Below the pieces are notes generated by a model that searched no databases, was not told where the DNA came from, and was given only the letters and a program-made list of their open reading frames with translations. Shown here one piece after another: positions 33,919 to 43,680 of a DNA stretch of 64,000 bases (positions are counted from its first letter, which is position 1; every line of letters starts with the position of its first letter). The position numbers and the translations under genes are program-made. Origin of the DNA: Butyrivibrio sp. XPD2006 (lineage in GTDB: Bacteria; Bacillota; Clostridia; Lachnospirales; Lachnospiraceae). The stretch lies in the NCBI RefSeq assembly GCF_000420865.1, contig NZ_ATVT01000002.1, positions 371,105 to 435,104 of the forward strand. Direction: 5' to 3'.

Positions 33919-36513
33919 TCAGCCCTTCACTGCGGAAGCGACAAGTTCTCCGCCTTGTACATCAAACTCAATTATATCATGAGGAGCTACCCTGTCTTCA
34001 AGGATCAGCTTAGCCGAAAGTGTCTCAACATACTTCTGAACAAATCTCTTAAGAGGTCTTGCTCCGTAGATCGGATCGTACGCGTTGTCGATGACGAACT
34101 GTCTTGCTGCAGGAGTCAGGCGCACGCTGATCTCTCTGTCGGCAAGTCTCTTATTGAGGTCATCAACAATGAGGCCTACAATATTTCCAATATTGTCCTT
34201 GGTCAGAGGCTTGAACATGATGATCTCATCAAGTCTGTTGAGGAACTCAGGTCTGAAGTGGCCGCGCAGGTCTTCCATAGTCATATTCTCGGCATCTTCG
34301 CTGATTGTTCCGTCGTCCCTGATTCCATCTAGCAGATACTGGGCGCCGATGTTTGAAGTCATGATAAGGATTGTATTCTTGAAGTCCACAGTTCTGCCCT
34401 GTGAATCCGTAACACGTCCGTCGTCAAGGATCTGAAGCAGTACGTTGAATACATCAGGGTGAGCCTTCTCAATCTCATCGAAAAGAACTACCGCATAAGG
34501 TTTACGCCTTACAGCTTCTGTCAGCTGTCCGCCCTCTTCATATCCGACGTATCCGGGAGGTGCTCCGATGAGTCTGGACACGGAGAACTTCTCCATGTAC
34601 TCACTCATATCAATTCTGACCATGTTGTTCTCATCATCAAACAGTGCCTGTGCCAGCGATTTGGCAAGCTCTGTCTTACCTACACCGGTAGGTCCGAGGA
34701 ACAGGAAGGAACCGATTGGCTTACTAGGATCCTTGATTCCTGCCTTGGATCTCATGATAGCCTCAGAAACCTTGGTCACAGCATCATCCTGACCGATGAC
34801 ACGATGATGAAGCTCATCTGCCAGATGCAGAGTCTTGTTCCTCTCGCTCTCAGTCAGCTTATTCACAGGAATGCCTGTCCATCTGCTGATGATACCTGCG
34901 ATCTCCTCATCGGATACTCTCTCATGCACAAGCTGAGTCTCGTTCTCACCGGCCTTAACAGCCTCCTCAGCCTCCTCCAGCTGTTTCTTAAGAGCAGGGA
35001 GCTTAGCATACTGAAGCTCTCCGGCCTTCTCGTAATCACCGTCTCTCTGAGCGATCGCAATCTCAGAATTTATGGTATCTATCTGTTCACGCATGGCAGC
35101 CAGCTTATCAACCGCCTGCTTCTCATTGTCCCACTGAGCCTTTCTGGTATCGAACTCCTCACGCAGCTCCGAGAGCTCTTTCTGCAGATTCTTAAGACGC
35201 TCAATACTAAGAGAATCATCCTCCTTCTTAAGAGCCGCCTCCTCGATCTGCATCTGCATGATCTTACGATTCATCTCATCAAGCTCTGCCGGCATTGAAT
35301 CCATCTCGGTCTTGATAAGCGCACAGGCCTCATCCACCAGGTCGATGGCTTTATCGGGAAGGAACCTGTCCGAAATATATCTGTTAGAAAGAACCGCAGC
35401 ACTCACCAGCGCCGAGTCCATGATCTTTACTCCGTGAAAGACCTCGTACCTCTCCTTAAGGCCTCTCAAAATACTGATGGTATCCTCGACGGTAGGCTCA
35501 TCCACCATAACGGGCTGAAAACGTCTCTCAAGAGCCGCATCCTTCTCAATGTACTGCCTGTACTCATTAAGAGTTGTAGCACCGATGCAGTGAAGCTCGC
35601 CCCTTGCAAGCATTGGCTTAAGCATGTTGCCCGCATCCATTGCGCCATCAGTCTTACCTGCGCCGACAATCAAATGCAGCTCATCTATGAAAAGAATGAT
35701 CTCACCATCCGACTCTTTTACATCCTCAAGGACAGCCTTAAGCCTCTCCTCGAACTCACCTCTGTACTTGGCACCTGCCACCAGCGCGCCCATATCAAGG
35801 GAAAAGATCTTTTTGTCCTTCAGCGCACTCGGAACATCGCCACTTGCTATTCTCTGGGCAAGAGCTTCTACAACTGCAGTCTTACCAACACCCGGCTCAC
35901 CGATGAGAACAGGGTTGTTCTTGCTCTTCCTGGACAAAATCCTGATAACATTACGGATCTCAGTATCCCTGCCGATTACAGGATCAAGCTTCTGCTTCCT
36001 TGCCTTATCAACCAGCTCTGTTCCGTATTTATTAAGAGTATCGTAGGTAGCCTCAGGATTGTCCGTTGTTACATTTCTGTTGCCTCGAACCTCTGACAGC
36101 ACCTGAAGAAATCTGTTCCTGTCAATTCCAAACTGCGCCAAAAGCTCTTTGACCGCCTTGTTAGGCTTCTTGATCACTGCCATGAACAGATGCTCAACGG
36201 AAACATATGAATCTCCAAGAGCCTTGGCCTCATCCTCAGCGGACAGCAACGCCTTATTAAGATCTGCGCCGATGTACGGCTGGCCTCCGGATACCTTGGT
36301 CCTCTTGCCGATAGCCTCTTCTATCCTCATGATAAAAGACCTTGTGTCGACCCCCATACGCTCTACAAGCTTGGCAATTAAGCTATCCTCAATTGTCATG
36401 AGAGAATATAGAAGGTGTTCCTGTTCAATTTCCTGATTGCCGTACTCAACCGCGACCTTCTCACAGTTCTGCACAGCTTCAATTGATTTCTGGGTAAACT
36501 TCTGTATATTCAT
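33919..36513 (-). CDS. clpB: ATP-dependent disaggregase ClpB
   Basis: An 864-residue Hsp100 chaperone that rescues aggregated proteins with DnaK. Order: Clp N-domain (about 1-145), AAA+ domain 1 with Walker A GEPGVGKT, coiled-coil middle domain (about 400-530, rich in Glu/Lys/Leu), AAA+ domain 2 with Walker A GPTGVGKTELAKSL and pore loop GAPPGYVGYEEGG, C-terminal D2-small domain. Presence of the middle domain and absence of the ClpP-loop (IGF) favour ClpB over ClpA/ClpC. Start at 36513 follows GAGGAG. Expression is under a CIRCE/HrcA operator at 36586. Confidence 0.96.
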   Translation of the reverse strand: MNIQKFTQKSIEAVQNCEKVAVEYGNQEIEQEHLLYSLMTIEDSLIAKLVERMGVDTRSFIMRIEEAIGKRTKVSGGQPYIGADLNKALLSAEDEAKALGDSYVSVEHLFMAVIKKPNKAVKELLAQFGIDRNRFLQVLSEVRGNRNVTTDNPEATYDTLNKYGTELVDKARKQKLDPVIGRDTEIRNVIRILSRKSKNNPVLIGEPGVGKTAVVEALAQRIASGDVPSALKDKKIFSLDMGALVAGAKYRGEFEERLKAVLEDVKESDGEIILFIDELHLIVGAGKTDGAMDAGNMLKPMLARGELHCIGATTLNEYRQYIEKDAALERRFQPVMVDEPTVEDTISILRGLKERYEVFHGVKIMDSALVSAAVLSNRYISDRFLPDKAIDLVDEACALIKTEMDSMPAELDEMNRKIMQMQIEEAALKKEDDSLSIERLKNLQKELSELREEFDTRKAQWDNEKQAVDKLAAMREQIDTINSEIAIAQRDGDYEKAGELQYAKLPALKKQLEEAEEAVKAGENETQLVHERVSDEEIAGIISRWTGIPVNKLTESERNKTLHLADELHHRVIGQDDAVTKVSEAIMRSKAGIKDPSKPIGSFLFLGPTGVGKTELAKSLAQALFDDENNMVRIDMSEYMEKFSVSRLIGAPPGYVGYEEGGQLTEAVRRKPYAVVLFDEIEKAHPDVFNVLLQILDDGRVTDSQGRTVDFKNTILIMTSNIGAQYLLDGIRDDGTISEDAENMTMEDLRGHFRPEFLNRLDEIIMFKPLTKDNIGNIVGLIVDDLNKRLADREISVRLTPAARQFVIDNAYDPIYGARPLKRFVQKYVETLSAKLILEDRVAPHDIIEFDVQGGELVASAVKG

Positions 36514-36572
36514 AAACACTCCTCTCCGCAGGCAAAAGGGATTTCCTGCTTTGTGTTCTTTGTTCTATTCTT

Positions 36573-36612
36573 TGTATAACACAAATTAGCACTCTCGTCA
36601 AGAGAGTGCTAA
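36573..36612 (-). promoter_or_regulatory. clpB promoter overlapped by a CIRCE (HrcA) operator
   Basis: Perfect CIRCE element TTAGCACTC-N9-GAGTGCTAA at 36586-36612. On the minus strand a -35 box TTGACG lies inside the CIRCE spacer (36596-36601) and a -10 box TATACA follows after exactly 17 bp (36573-36578). HrcA binding would therefore directly block the clpB promoter; heat shock would relieve it. Confidence 0.95.
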
Positions 36613-36639
36613 CAATAATTTTATCACCATTTATCACCA

Positions 36640-39210
36640 TTATATCTGTAACAACAGATGATTCTTTTCAAGATCATAAAAAAGAGTTCCCTCATTATCT
36701 TTCAGATCAAATATCTTTACGATATCTGCCTCGCTGCCGGCTTCAATAAATTCCGAAGTAATATTTTTAAATGTCGATAGTTTATCCGGCGAAAAGTGAA
36801 GTGTCTTTTCATTGACAAAAACAGCTGTATACAGAATGTCAGCTTCAACCAGATCCTGGAAAATATGGCTTCCGTAGGAAAGCTCAGGGTTATAGCCGGC
36901 CTCTTTTTCCTCCATTTCACATACAGCCTCAAATTCACTGATATCAGCAAAGGTTGTCGGTACACCAAGTTCAGGAGATGATGTACCTATACGTCCCGGG
37001 ACAATCAGCATCATATGCCGCCCCTGTTCCCTGAATGTCCAGTTCACCTTGCCGATTATCCCTGCAATCCTTGTTTTATCAGCATATGGCATATTGTAGT
37101 AGGCCTTCGGATCGACATAGACTATCAGATCAATTGAAACATTTCTCGAAAGTCCCATTGAAGAACCTATACTTTCAAGGATAATACTGTCCTTTGGTAC
37201 ACTATCGGGTATCACTACCCCTCCGTTATCCATGAAGACCTGAAGCGGTCTGCACTGCAAAAGATTTATTGAATATTCGCCGTTCTCTGAAAGATTCATA
37301 GTAAACTCAATATCTACCGGCTGCTCATATTCCTCCTGGATCAACTGCATCAGCTGCCTCATCTGATCCATTATTTCCTGCTTTTTCACCAGACCCCTGC
37401 AGGATATAAATCTTATATCCCTATAGATTCCTCGTTCTTTCAGCGAATCCTCGACCTCGTAGTCGTGCTCAAGCAGCGTATTTATCAGATACCTTGGCAG
37501 CTTGTCTTCAATATCTTTAAGTTCAAGCCTCTTTAGCACATGTTCACTTACATCCATGGCCTCAACAGCTCTCTGCGAAAACTGATGTTTCTCCGCTACT
37601 GTAACCGCTGATGTCGCTTCAGGCATATCAAGACTCACTAATCGGGGATACGAGCCCATGGTTCTGTCCACAGCAGATGTTCCAAGTCCCATGACCAGCC
37701 TGAGCATTCCTGCCTTAGGATCAATGTCCGCCAGGAACTTATACGGGCTGTAGGAATAGCCAACACCTGCAGCGCATGGCATATAGTACGGACCATAATA
37801 GGAACCGGACACACGCTGAATAAGCAGCGCCATCTGCTCATCTCTTTTATCAAGTCCCCTTCTTTTTCTGTAATCAAGCGCAGAGAGAGACATTGTACTT
37901 GCATAGACTGTCCTGATGGCGTCTTCAAATTCCTCAAGACGCTCCTCAAGCGTTCCCCTGTTTGCGCAGAATACCGATTCATACTTTCCCGCAAATGCAT
38001 TTCCAAACCCATCCTCAAGGATACTGCTTGACCTTACGATAAACGGATCCTGTCCGTAGTATTCAAGAATGTGCTTGAACTGAGTTCGAAGTTCTTCGGA
38101 AAAAGAGCCCTGCCTGAGCTTTTCCGCGAACTCATCTGCCAGCGAAAAATACTCTTCATCTGTCCTCTGGCGGATACGCAGATCCCAGAATTCATTGTCT
38201 ACAATATAGGTATAGTAGACATCAGAGCCCATAAAGAATGAATCATGAGGTTCCAATACATCATTTATCTTCGGGTTCAAATTGCGGATAATTGCTCTGG
38301 CCAAAAGCATTCCACAGGCCTTTCCACCAATCAGCCCCGTTCCTATCATATGATTTCTGACTACAAAATAATCCTCCGGTTTGAAATGCTTTTTTACCAT
38401 AAGTCTCATCTTATCGTCCCTGGTCATCATGATATTGCACATAATATTGCATGACTCTGTCATGTCCATATGACTGTCAAACTGCATTTTTGCCGTGTTA
38501 AAAAACTTATCCCAGAAATCAATGTACTGGTCTTCCCCGGGTCTTTGAAAATTGTCCAGAAGCTGGTAAAAACGGCTGGACTGCACTCCGTCCAAAATAG
38601 GCCTGAAGGTTCCTTCCTCTTTGTTGTATACATGCGGAAGAAACATCGTCTCCGAGTCTCTGTTCCAGACCTTCTCAGGACGGACATACACCTTTTGGGA
38701 ATCAGAATAAACATCAAGAAAAAGCTGTGTTGTATTAAGGATCTTGTTGACTGCATGAAAAGAGTGCTTTCCTCTGATTATCGGGAAGAACGCAACCGTA
38801 TCCAAAATAAAAAGAAACGGACATGTAACCCTGAAAAAATTTCCCATCATAAGGTCGGTTGCCCAGCGTATCTGCAATTCTGACAGACAGTCAAATACAT
38901 AAAAGGCATCCTTTCCCTCTTTTTCGATGATATTATGTATCTCAACGGTAAACGTCTCAAAATGATGGCTCAGTGGTACCAGGCAGGTCTTTACCTCAGG
39001 ACAGTCTTCCACCAGCGGCTCATGGCTGGCAAACCTGAAATAGATTATGTTTCGCTTATCCTTCTTGGCCTGTTCTATGTACGGATCCACGAACAGCTTA
39101 AACTCTGAAAGGTCAGAAACCCTGAAAACAACATTATCACCAAGCCTGATGTTATCAAGAGCCTTATCAAATTCCGGTATTCCTGACAGTATACGTTCAA
39201 ATGCTGCCAT
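36640..39210 (-). CDS. KaiC-like domain fused to a pyruvate,phosphate dikinase/PEP synthase ATP-binding domain
   Basis: An 856-residue soluble protein. Residues about 1-235 resemble a degenerate KaiC/RecA-like domain (MAAFERILSGIPEFDKALDN at the start; no Walker A lysine). Residues about 290-600 form the PPDK/PEP-synthase ATP-grasp-like domain: GLIGGKACGMLLARAI, DPFIVRSSSILEDGFGNAFAGKYESVF and VDIEFTMNLSENGEYSINLLQCRPLQ are family signatures. The remaining 250 residues do not show the phosphohistidine swivel motif (T-x-H-G) or the PEP-binding barrel, so it probably cannot be a complete PEP synthase. Start at 39210 follows AAAGGAGGT; an upstream in-frame start at 39246 has no site. Role unknown; a phosphotransfer or regulatory enzyme is possible. 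Confidence 0.8.
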   Translation of the reverse strand: MAAFERILSGIPEFDKALDNIRLGDNVVFRVSDLSEFKLFVDPYIEQAKKDKRNIIYFRFASHEPLVEDCPEVKTCLVPLSHHFETFTVEIHNIIEKEGKDAFYVFDCLSELQIRWATDLMMGNFFRVTCPFLFILDTVAFFPIIRGKHSFHAVNKILNTTQLFLDVYSDSQKVYVRPEKVWNRDSETMFLPHVYNKEEGTFRPILDGVQSSRFYQLLDNFQRPGEDQYIDFWDKFFNTAKMQFDSHMDMTESCNIMCNIMMTRDDKMRLMVKKHFKPEDYFVVRNHMIGTGLIGGKACGMLLARAIIRNLNPKINDVLEPHDSFFMGSDVYYTYIVDNEFWDLRIRQRTDEEYFSLADEFAEKLRQGSFSEELRTQFKHILEYYGQDPFIVRSSSILEDGFGNAFAGKYESVFCANRGTLEERLEEFEDAIRTVYASTMSLSALDYRKRRGLDKRDEQMALLIQRVSGSYYGPYYMPCAAGVGYSYSPYKFLADIDPKAGMLRLVMGLGTSAVDRTMGSYPRLVSLDMPEATSAVTVAEKHQFSQRAVEAMDVSEHVLKRLELKDIEDKLPRYLINTLLEHDYEVEDSLKERGIYRDIRFISCRGLVKKQEIMDQMRQLMQLIQEEYEQPVDIEFTMNLSENGEYSINLLQCRPLQVFMDNGGVVIPDSVPKDSIILESIGSSMGLSRNVSIDLIVYVDPKAYYNMPYADKTRIAGIIGKVNWTFREQGRHMMLIVPGRIGTSSPELGVPTTFADISEFEAVCEMEEKEAGYNPELSYGSHIFQDLVEADILYTAVFVNEKTLHFSPDKLSTFKNITSEFIEAGSEADIVKIFDLKDNEGTLFYDLEKNHLLLQI

Positions 39211-39240
39211 AGCCAACACCTCCTTTTGAACAAAATAAAA

Positions 39241-39279
39241 AAGCAAAGTACGCCAACTTTTCAGTAAGCGTCTTTGCTT
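39241..39279 (-). terminator. Terminator of the ECF-larA operon
   Basis: Stem AAGCAAAG-(ta)-CGC / GCG-t-CTTTGCTT followed on the minus strand by a run of T residues (TTTTTTATTTTG). It lies 60 bp past the larA stop. Confidence 0.8.
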
Positions 39280-39338
39280 CTTGGTTAGATTATATCACAT
39301 TTTCAGATGTAAAAGCATAAATGGCATTTAAAAGTTCA

Positions 39339-40619
39339 TCAGTCCTTCCCCTCAACCATGGGCACTACAGATCCGCCATAGGGAATCACATAAACCTTCT
39401 TATCTGTGAAATCAACGCCCTTCACAAGCTCCGCTGCATCCGTATAAGCCTCCATTCCCATAGGCCCTGTCGTATCCCCGTCAATGGTGGTGAGAATCCT
39501 GCACTCACCCTTCCTCAGGTTCTCGACAGTCAGGTAAAAGATAAATCCGCCGATGGTGAAGTCTGCACGAAGGGCCTCATCGAGTCTGCCTTCCTTAAGA
39601 GGTGCAAGCCATGCTGTATAGTCCGGCGCTCCGCATCCTTCCGGGCACTTACAGAGCCAAAGCATCTGTCCGCCTTCCTTCATGGCTCTCATACCGTTGA
39701 GCATGCCCTTGCAGCCCTGGTACAGGTTCATGTCCTTGGGTGCTCCGCCGCTGCTGACAATGACAATGTCAGCTTCCTCGTCGATCCACTTCTCGTAACA
39801 CTTCTTTTGGAAAAGACAGCTCTCCTTCCAGGCCTCGTATAAGTCTCCGCCAAAGAGTCCGCTGTACCTGCCACTGGTAGCAACCACGATATTGATACCG
39901 TAAGTCACTTCCACCAGAGCTGCAGCTTCATTCATATCCTCGTTAATAGGATTATTATCCAAAAGAGCGCATCCAACCCTGGGGTCTGAATGAGCAAGCT
40001 TGGGATCCAGCGCCCTCTGATGGTTCTGTCTTATGGTCTGCCTTGAAGCAACTCCGGGCAGGATGTTCTTTCTTCCGCCGCCAAAGCCTGCCATCATGTG
40101 GTGCACGGTTCCTCCGACTACGATGACCTTTCTGCCCACAACCAAAGGATTTACGCGGACATCGGTGCCTCTTGAAGTCTGCCCGACAAGCACACATTCT
40201 CCGTCGCAGTCATGATCCACAACGGTAACATTCCGGTACATGTAGGAGCCTGCAATTATCTCTTTTTCCTGTTCAGAAGACTTCCTGTGAGTACCAAGTG
40301 CGATAAGCACGCAGATATTTTCAAAAGGAACAGCACAAGTATCATGAAGATAATGCCCCAGAAGAGTTACTATATCTCCCTGATGCATCCAGCTCCTGGT
40401 GATGTCGGAAACAACTATCGTAACCTCATCACCTGCCGAAACCTTCTCGCGAAGCGGAGCAGAACCAATCGCCCCCTCCTCTACACACGCTCTGAAAGCC
40501 TCCGAAACATCCTCTATCTCAGGCATCGGATCAGGGTTTAAAAACTCAATGGACTTCGCGCCCTTTATCTCGATATCCACCACTTCAGTTCCATACTTCA
40601 AACTAACAGATTTATCCAT
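39339..40619 (-). CDS. larA: Nickel-pincer 2-hydroxyacid racemase, LarA family
   Basis: A 426-residue member of the LarA (DUF2088) family, whose founder racemises lactate with a nickel-pincer nucleotide cofactor. The key positions agree with Lactiplantibacillus plantarum LarA numbering: Lys184 in GGGRKNILPG, which carries the cofactor, His200 (nickel ligand), Arg75 in SDITRSW, His174 in VHHMMAGF, and a His at 111 near LarA His108. It is therefore probably active, but LarA homologues act on various 2-hydroxyacids, so lactate is not certain. It is the last gene of the Trp T-box/ECF operon, 13 bp after ecfT. The LarB/C/E cofactor genes are not in the window. Confidence 0.88.
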   Translation of the reverse strand: MDKSVSLKYGTEVVDIEIKGAKSIEFLNPDPMPEIEDVSEAFRACVEEGAIGSAPLREKVSAGDEVTIVVSDITRSWMHQGDIVTLLGHYLHDTCAVPFENICVLIALGTHRKSSEQEKEIIAGSYMYRNVTVVDHDCDGECVLVGQTSRGTDVRVNPLVVGRKVIVVGGTVHHMMAGFGGGRKNILPGVASRQTIRQNHQRALDPKLAHSDPRVGCALLDNNPINEDMNEAAALVEVTYGINIVVATSGRYSGLFGGDLYEAWKESCLFQKKCYEKWIDEEADIVIVSSGGAPKDMNLYQGCKGMLNGMRAMKEGGQMLWLCKCPEGCGAPDYTAWLAPLKEGRLDEALRADFTIGGFIFYLTVENLRKGECRILTTIDGDTTGPMGMEAYTDAAELVKGVDFTDKKVYVIPYGGSVVPMVEGKD

Positions 40620-40632
40620 AACTTTCTCTCAC

Positions 40633-41403
40633 TCACAAAACAGTTTTAAAAACAACAACAGCCACAATAAGCGACACAAGCACCAGGACAGTGACCACAT
40701 CCCTTGCTGCAAAGGGATACTCCTTGTACCCGCTCTTATAGCCCCTCAGTTCAAATCCACGCATCTCAGCAGACATAGCAGATACATCCACCTTCTTAAG
40801 ACTTGATACCAAAAGAGGCACACACAGCGGCGCAATAAGTCCCAGTTTCCTGAAGATGTTTTTTGTATCAAAATCCACGCCCCTGGCCTTCTGTGCATCC
40901 TGAATGTCATGGAACTCGGTTGCAAATATCGGCACAAACCTGAAGGCCGTGGTAACAATAAACGCATACCTGTATGGCAGATGGAGCCTCTTAACCAGCG
41001 CATTGCACAGATCATTCATCCTTGTGATGGCAAAGAGCAGCATAAGAGGAAGCATCGCAGCGATAACTCTAAGTGACAAGAGCAGCGCACTCTTAAGTCC
41101 ACCAGTCGTGAACAGCACCACGCCCCCGATCACCAATAAGGGACTTCCGTCTCTTACGAAAAAGAGCTGTATCACGAACATAATAAGTCCCAGAATCATC
41201 AGGTTTCTCGTAAGGAAAAGAGCTCTCTTAAAAAGCCCAGCTGTAGCGGATATCAGAATCATCGCCACGATAAACAAAACTTCCGCAAAAACATTCTCAC
41301 ACAGTATTGCTGCGATTCCATACATAAAAGCCGCAGCCAGTTTGGTCACGGGATTTAACTTATGAAGAAAGCTATCTCCCGGCACATAGTTCAAAAGATT
41401 CAT
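40633..41403 (-). CDS. ecfT: ECF transporter transmembrane component EcfT
   Basis: A 256-residue membrane protein with five to six helices and the EcfT coupling motifs: ALVKRLHLPYRYAFIVTTAFRFVPIF, then QKARGVDFDT (first A-R-G coupling helix) and SAEMRGFELRGYK (second). It links the S component to the two ATPases of an energy-coupling-factor vitamin/amino-acid importer. The start overlaps the stop of the ATPase gene by four bases (ATGA), indicating translational coupling. Confidence 0.93.
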   Translation of the reverse strand: MNLLNYVPGDSFLHKLNPVTKLAAAFMYGIAAILCENVFAEVLFIVAMILISATAGLFKRALFLTRNLMILGLIMFVIQLFFVRDGSPLLVIGGVVLFTTGGLKSALLLSLRVIAAMLPLMLLFAITRMNDLCNALVKRLHLPYRYAFIVTTAFRFVPIFATEFHDIQDAQKARGVDFDTKNIFRKLGLIAPLCVPLLVSSLKKVDVSAMSAEMRGFELRGYKSGYKEYPFAARDVVTVLVLVSLIVAVVVFKTVL

Positions 41404-42218
41404 AACGCGCCTCCCTTCTGAGCTTTCCCTCGAAGGGCGTCAAGCATCTCTTCTACTGTAAAGACATCCTTAAACTCATCACCGAAGCGCAGCGCAAGCT
41501 CCGGAATCTGAGCAGGCAGAACTCTGGCCTTTTTGAGGATATCTACATTTTTCATCATCTCTTTTGTAGGGCCCTGTCCCAGAATTTCGCCATGATTGAG
41601 CACAAGAACGCTCTTTGCATAAGACTGCACAAGCTCCATGTCATGGCTGACCATAAGGACAGTCACACCCTTTTCCACGTTGAGCCTTGTAACATAGTCC
41701 ATGATGCGGATGCACTCAAGGTAATCAAGTCCTGTTGTAGGCTCATCGAGAATAAGCAGCTCGGGCTCACAGGCAATCACTCCTGCAAGTGCAATCCTCT
41801 GCCTCTCTCCTCGGCTTCTTGAAAAAGGAAACCACTCGGGATCAAGATTAAAGGTCTCAAGAACTTTCTCTGTCCTCTCTTTAATCCGCTCCTCATCCCA
41901 GCCCTGGGCTTTCATAGAAAAAGCTATCTCATCCCTTACAGTGTTTTCGCAGATTTGTCTGTCGGGATTCTGGAAAAGAAATCCGCAGTCCCTTGCAAGC
42001 GTACTCGAAGGGGTCTTTAAAGTGTCTTTTCCATTAAGATATACATGTCCCTTCGTGGGATGCAAAAGTCCGTTGGTAAGGCGGCTTATGGTGCTCTTAC
42101 CCGCACCGTTGGCACCGATCAGTGCCACAAAATCTCCCTTTTCAATATGGAAGTTTAAGTCTTTCAAAATAGGTCTTTTCTCGGAGTATCCAAAACTCAC
42201 ATCTTCAAAACGTATCAT
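41400..42218 (-). CDS. ecfA: ECF transporter ATPase
   Basis: A 272-residue ABC ATPase of the ECF type. Walker A is GANGAGKST, the signature is SRGERQRIALAG (a degenerate LSGGQ, Arg replacing the first Gly), and Walker B is LLILDEPTTGLD. It pairs with the ATPase encoded at 42215, whose signature is canonical, so the transporter probably uses a hetero-dimeric motor. It overlaps both neighbours by four bases. Confidence 0.93.
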   Translation of the reverse strand: MIRFEDVSFGYSEKRPILKDLNFHIEKGDFVALIGANGAGKSTISRLTNGLLHPTKGHVYLNGKDTLKTPSSTLARDCGFLFQNPDRQICENTVRDEIAFSMKAQGWDEERIKERTEKVLETFNLDPEWFPFSRSRGERQRIALAGVIACEPELLILDEPTTGLDYLECIRIMDYVTRLNVEKGVTVLMVSHDMELVQSYAKSVLVLNHGEILGQGPTKEMMKNVDILKKARVLPAQIPELALRFGDEFKDVFTVEEMLDALRGKAQKGGAL

Positions 42219-43054
42219 TCAAGGATCCTCCTGACCATCTTTTCTGCATCGTCCACGGTAAGCGTAACCTCACCGTCATATATCTTTTCCCTGATGAGCT
42301 CTGCTGAAAGCTCGGTTACTCTTGGCACGTTTATGCCAAGGTCCTTGAAGGTATCGATGGATGCTGCCATATCTCTCGGAGTTCCGTAAAAGGCAACCTT
42401 GCCTTTATCAAGAACCATCATATGTTTAACATACTCGCAAAGGAGCATGATCTTTTGCTCGACAATAATTACAGTGATGCCCTTCTCTTTATTAAGGGCA
42501 GTAAGTATTTTAAAGATCTCTCTGCTGCTCTCGGGGTCCAGCTCGCCTGTGGGCTCATCCAGAACTATCACTTCCGGTTCAAGCGCAAGCATTGATGCTA
42601 TTGCCACCTTCTGCTTCTGACCTCCTGAGAGGCTTGAAATCTCGCGGTCACGAAGATCCTCAATTCCCAGATCCCTGAGCACTCTGTCTACGCGCTCACC
42701 AATTTCTTCGTGAGGAACGCCGAAGTTCTCAAGTCCAAAAAGTATCTCGTCCTCTACTACTGAAGCCACCATCTGTGAGTCGATATCCTGGAAAACCTCT
42801 CCGACCTTCCTTGCAAACTCCTCAGCCGGGTGCTCAGCAGTATCAACACCGTCAATGGTCACTGCTCCGTAAAAATCCCCTTTTATCTTCTGGGGAATTA
42901 TTCCGTTTAACGCAAAGGTAAACGTAGTTTTACCGGCACCTGAAGTGCCGGTAATTCCTACGAAATCTCCGTCTGCAATCTCGATATTGATGTCATCGAG
43001 AGCTGCTGTTTTACTGTTTTTATAGACAAAACCTAAATTCTTAACTGAAATCAT
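42215..43054 (-). CDS. ecfA: ECF transporter ATPase (second subunit)
   Basis: A 279-residue ABC ATPase. Walker A is GTSGAGKTT, signature is SSLSGGQKQKVAIAS and Walker B is VIVLDEPTGELD. The C-terminal segment typical of ECF ATPases follows. Start ATG overlaps the stop of the S-component gene (ATGA), and its own stop overlaps the next ATPase start. Confidence 0.93.
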   Translation of the reverse strand: MISVKNLGFVYKNSKTAALDDINIEIADGDFVGITGTSGAGKTTFTFALNGIIPQKIKGDFYGAVTIDGVDTAEHPAEEFARKVGEVFQDIDSQMVASVVEDEILFGLENFGVPHEEIGERVDRVLRDLGIEDLRDREISSLSGGQKQKVAIASMLALEPEVIVLDEPTGELDPESSREIFKILTALNKEKGITVIIVEQKIMLLCEYVKHMMVLDKGKVAFYGTPRDMAASIDTFKDLGINVPRVTELSAELIREKIYDGEVTLTVDDAEKMVRRILE

Positions 43055-43611
43055 TCTTCTTCCTTATTTCCCATAACTTTGTTAACCGGAATGCTGAGTA
43101 CTGTAACGATGACCATGTTGAGAAGTGCTGTCACTACAGTCACAATAGCCATGCTTACAAACTGTGCACCGGGCATCGGCTTAGCATATGTAAGTGCTGC
43201 GAGGCCGACAAATGCAAATCCTGAGATAAGTGTTGCCAGGAATGTGCATACAACAGGCTTAACATACTTAGGAAGTGCAAGCCTTATAAGCAGGCACATA
43301 GCGATTGCTCCAAGTGTCTCAGAGCCAAGTCCAAGCCATGGCATTGATGTTCCGATCTGTGAGATTGCTCCTGAAATAAGACCGATAGCTGCTGCCTCTT
43401 TGAGGTTTGGCTTAATGATGAAAATAGCCAGGCAGTATGTTGCGATCAGGAAGTTAGGGTGCATGTTACCAAGTGCGATAACTCCCGCAAACATACGAAG
43501 AACGATGCCTACCGCCATCATAACTCCAACCAGGATAAGGTTTCTTGTGTTAGCAAGTCCCTTCTTTTCCTCAACCAATACTTCTCTTTTTGCTGTGCTC
43601 TGTACGTCCAT
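43051..43611 (-). CDS. ECF transporter substrate-binding (S) component, predicted tryptophan uptake
   Basis: A 186-residue membrane protein with about six helices, typical of an ECF S component; a short cytoplasmic N-terminus precedes NLILVGVMMAVGIVLRMFAG. It is the first gene of the operon and defines the substrate. The leader is a T-box whose specifier codon is UGG, which senses uncharged tRNA-Trp, so tryptophan (or a close precursor) is the predicted substrate. Known TrpP-type transporters are of similar size, but assignment to that family was not tested. Start follows AAGGAGG. Confidence 0.82.
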   Translation of the reverse strand: MDVQSTAKREVLVEEKKGLANTRNLILVGVMMAVGIVLRMFAGVIALGNMHPNFLIATYCLAIFIIKPNLKEAAAIGLISGAISQIGTSMPWLGLGSETLGAIAMCLLIRLALPKYVKPVVCTFLATLISGFAFVGLAALTYAKPMPGAQFVSMAIVTVVTALLNMVIVTVLSIPVNKVMGNKEEE

Positions 43612-43680
43612 TTTTAATCCTCCTTGCCGTCTATGCGGCTATCAAAATGTGTTGGTACAGGGAGTGATTTTTTATGTAAT

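Noticed and set aside
34459..36096. Long plus-strand frames (279 and 220 codons) within clpB
   Set aside because: Antisense to clpB, whose domains are continuous; shadows of a high-GC third-position pattern.
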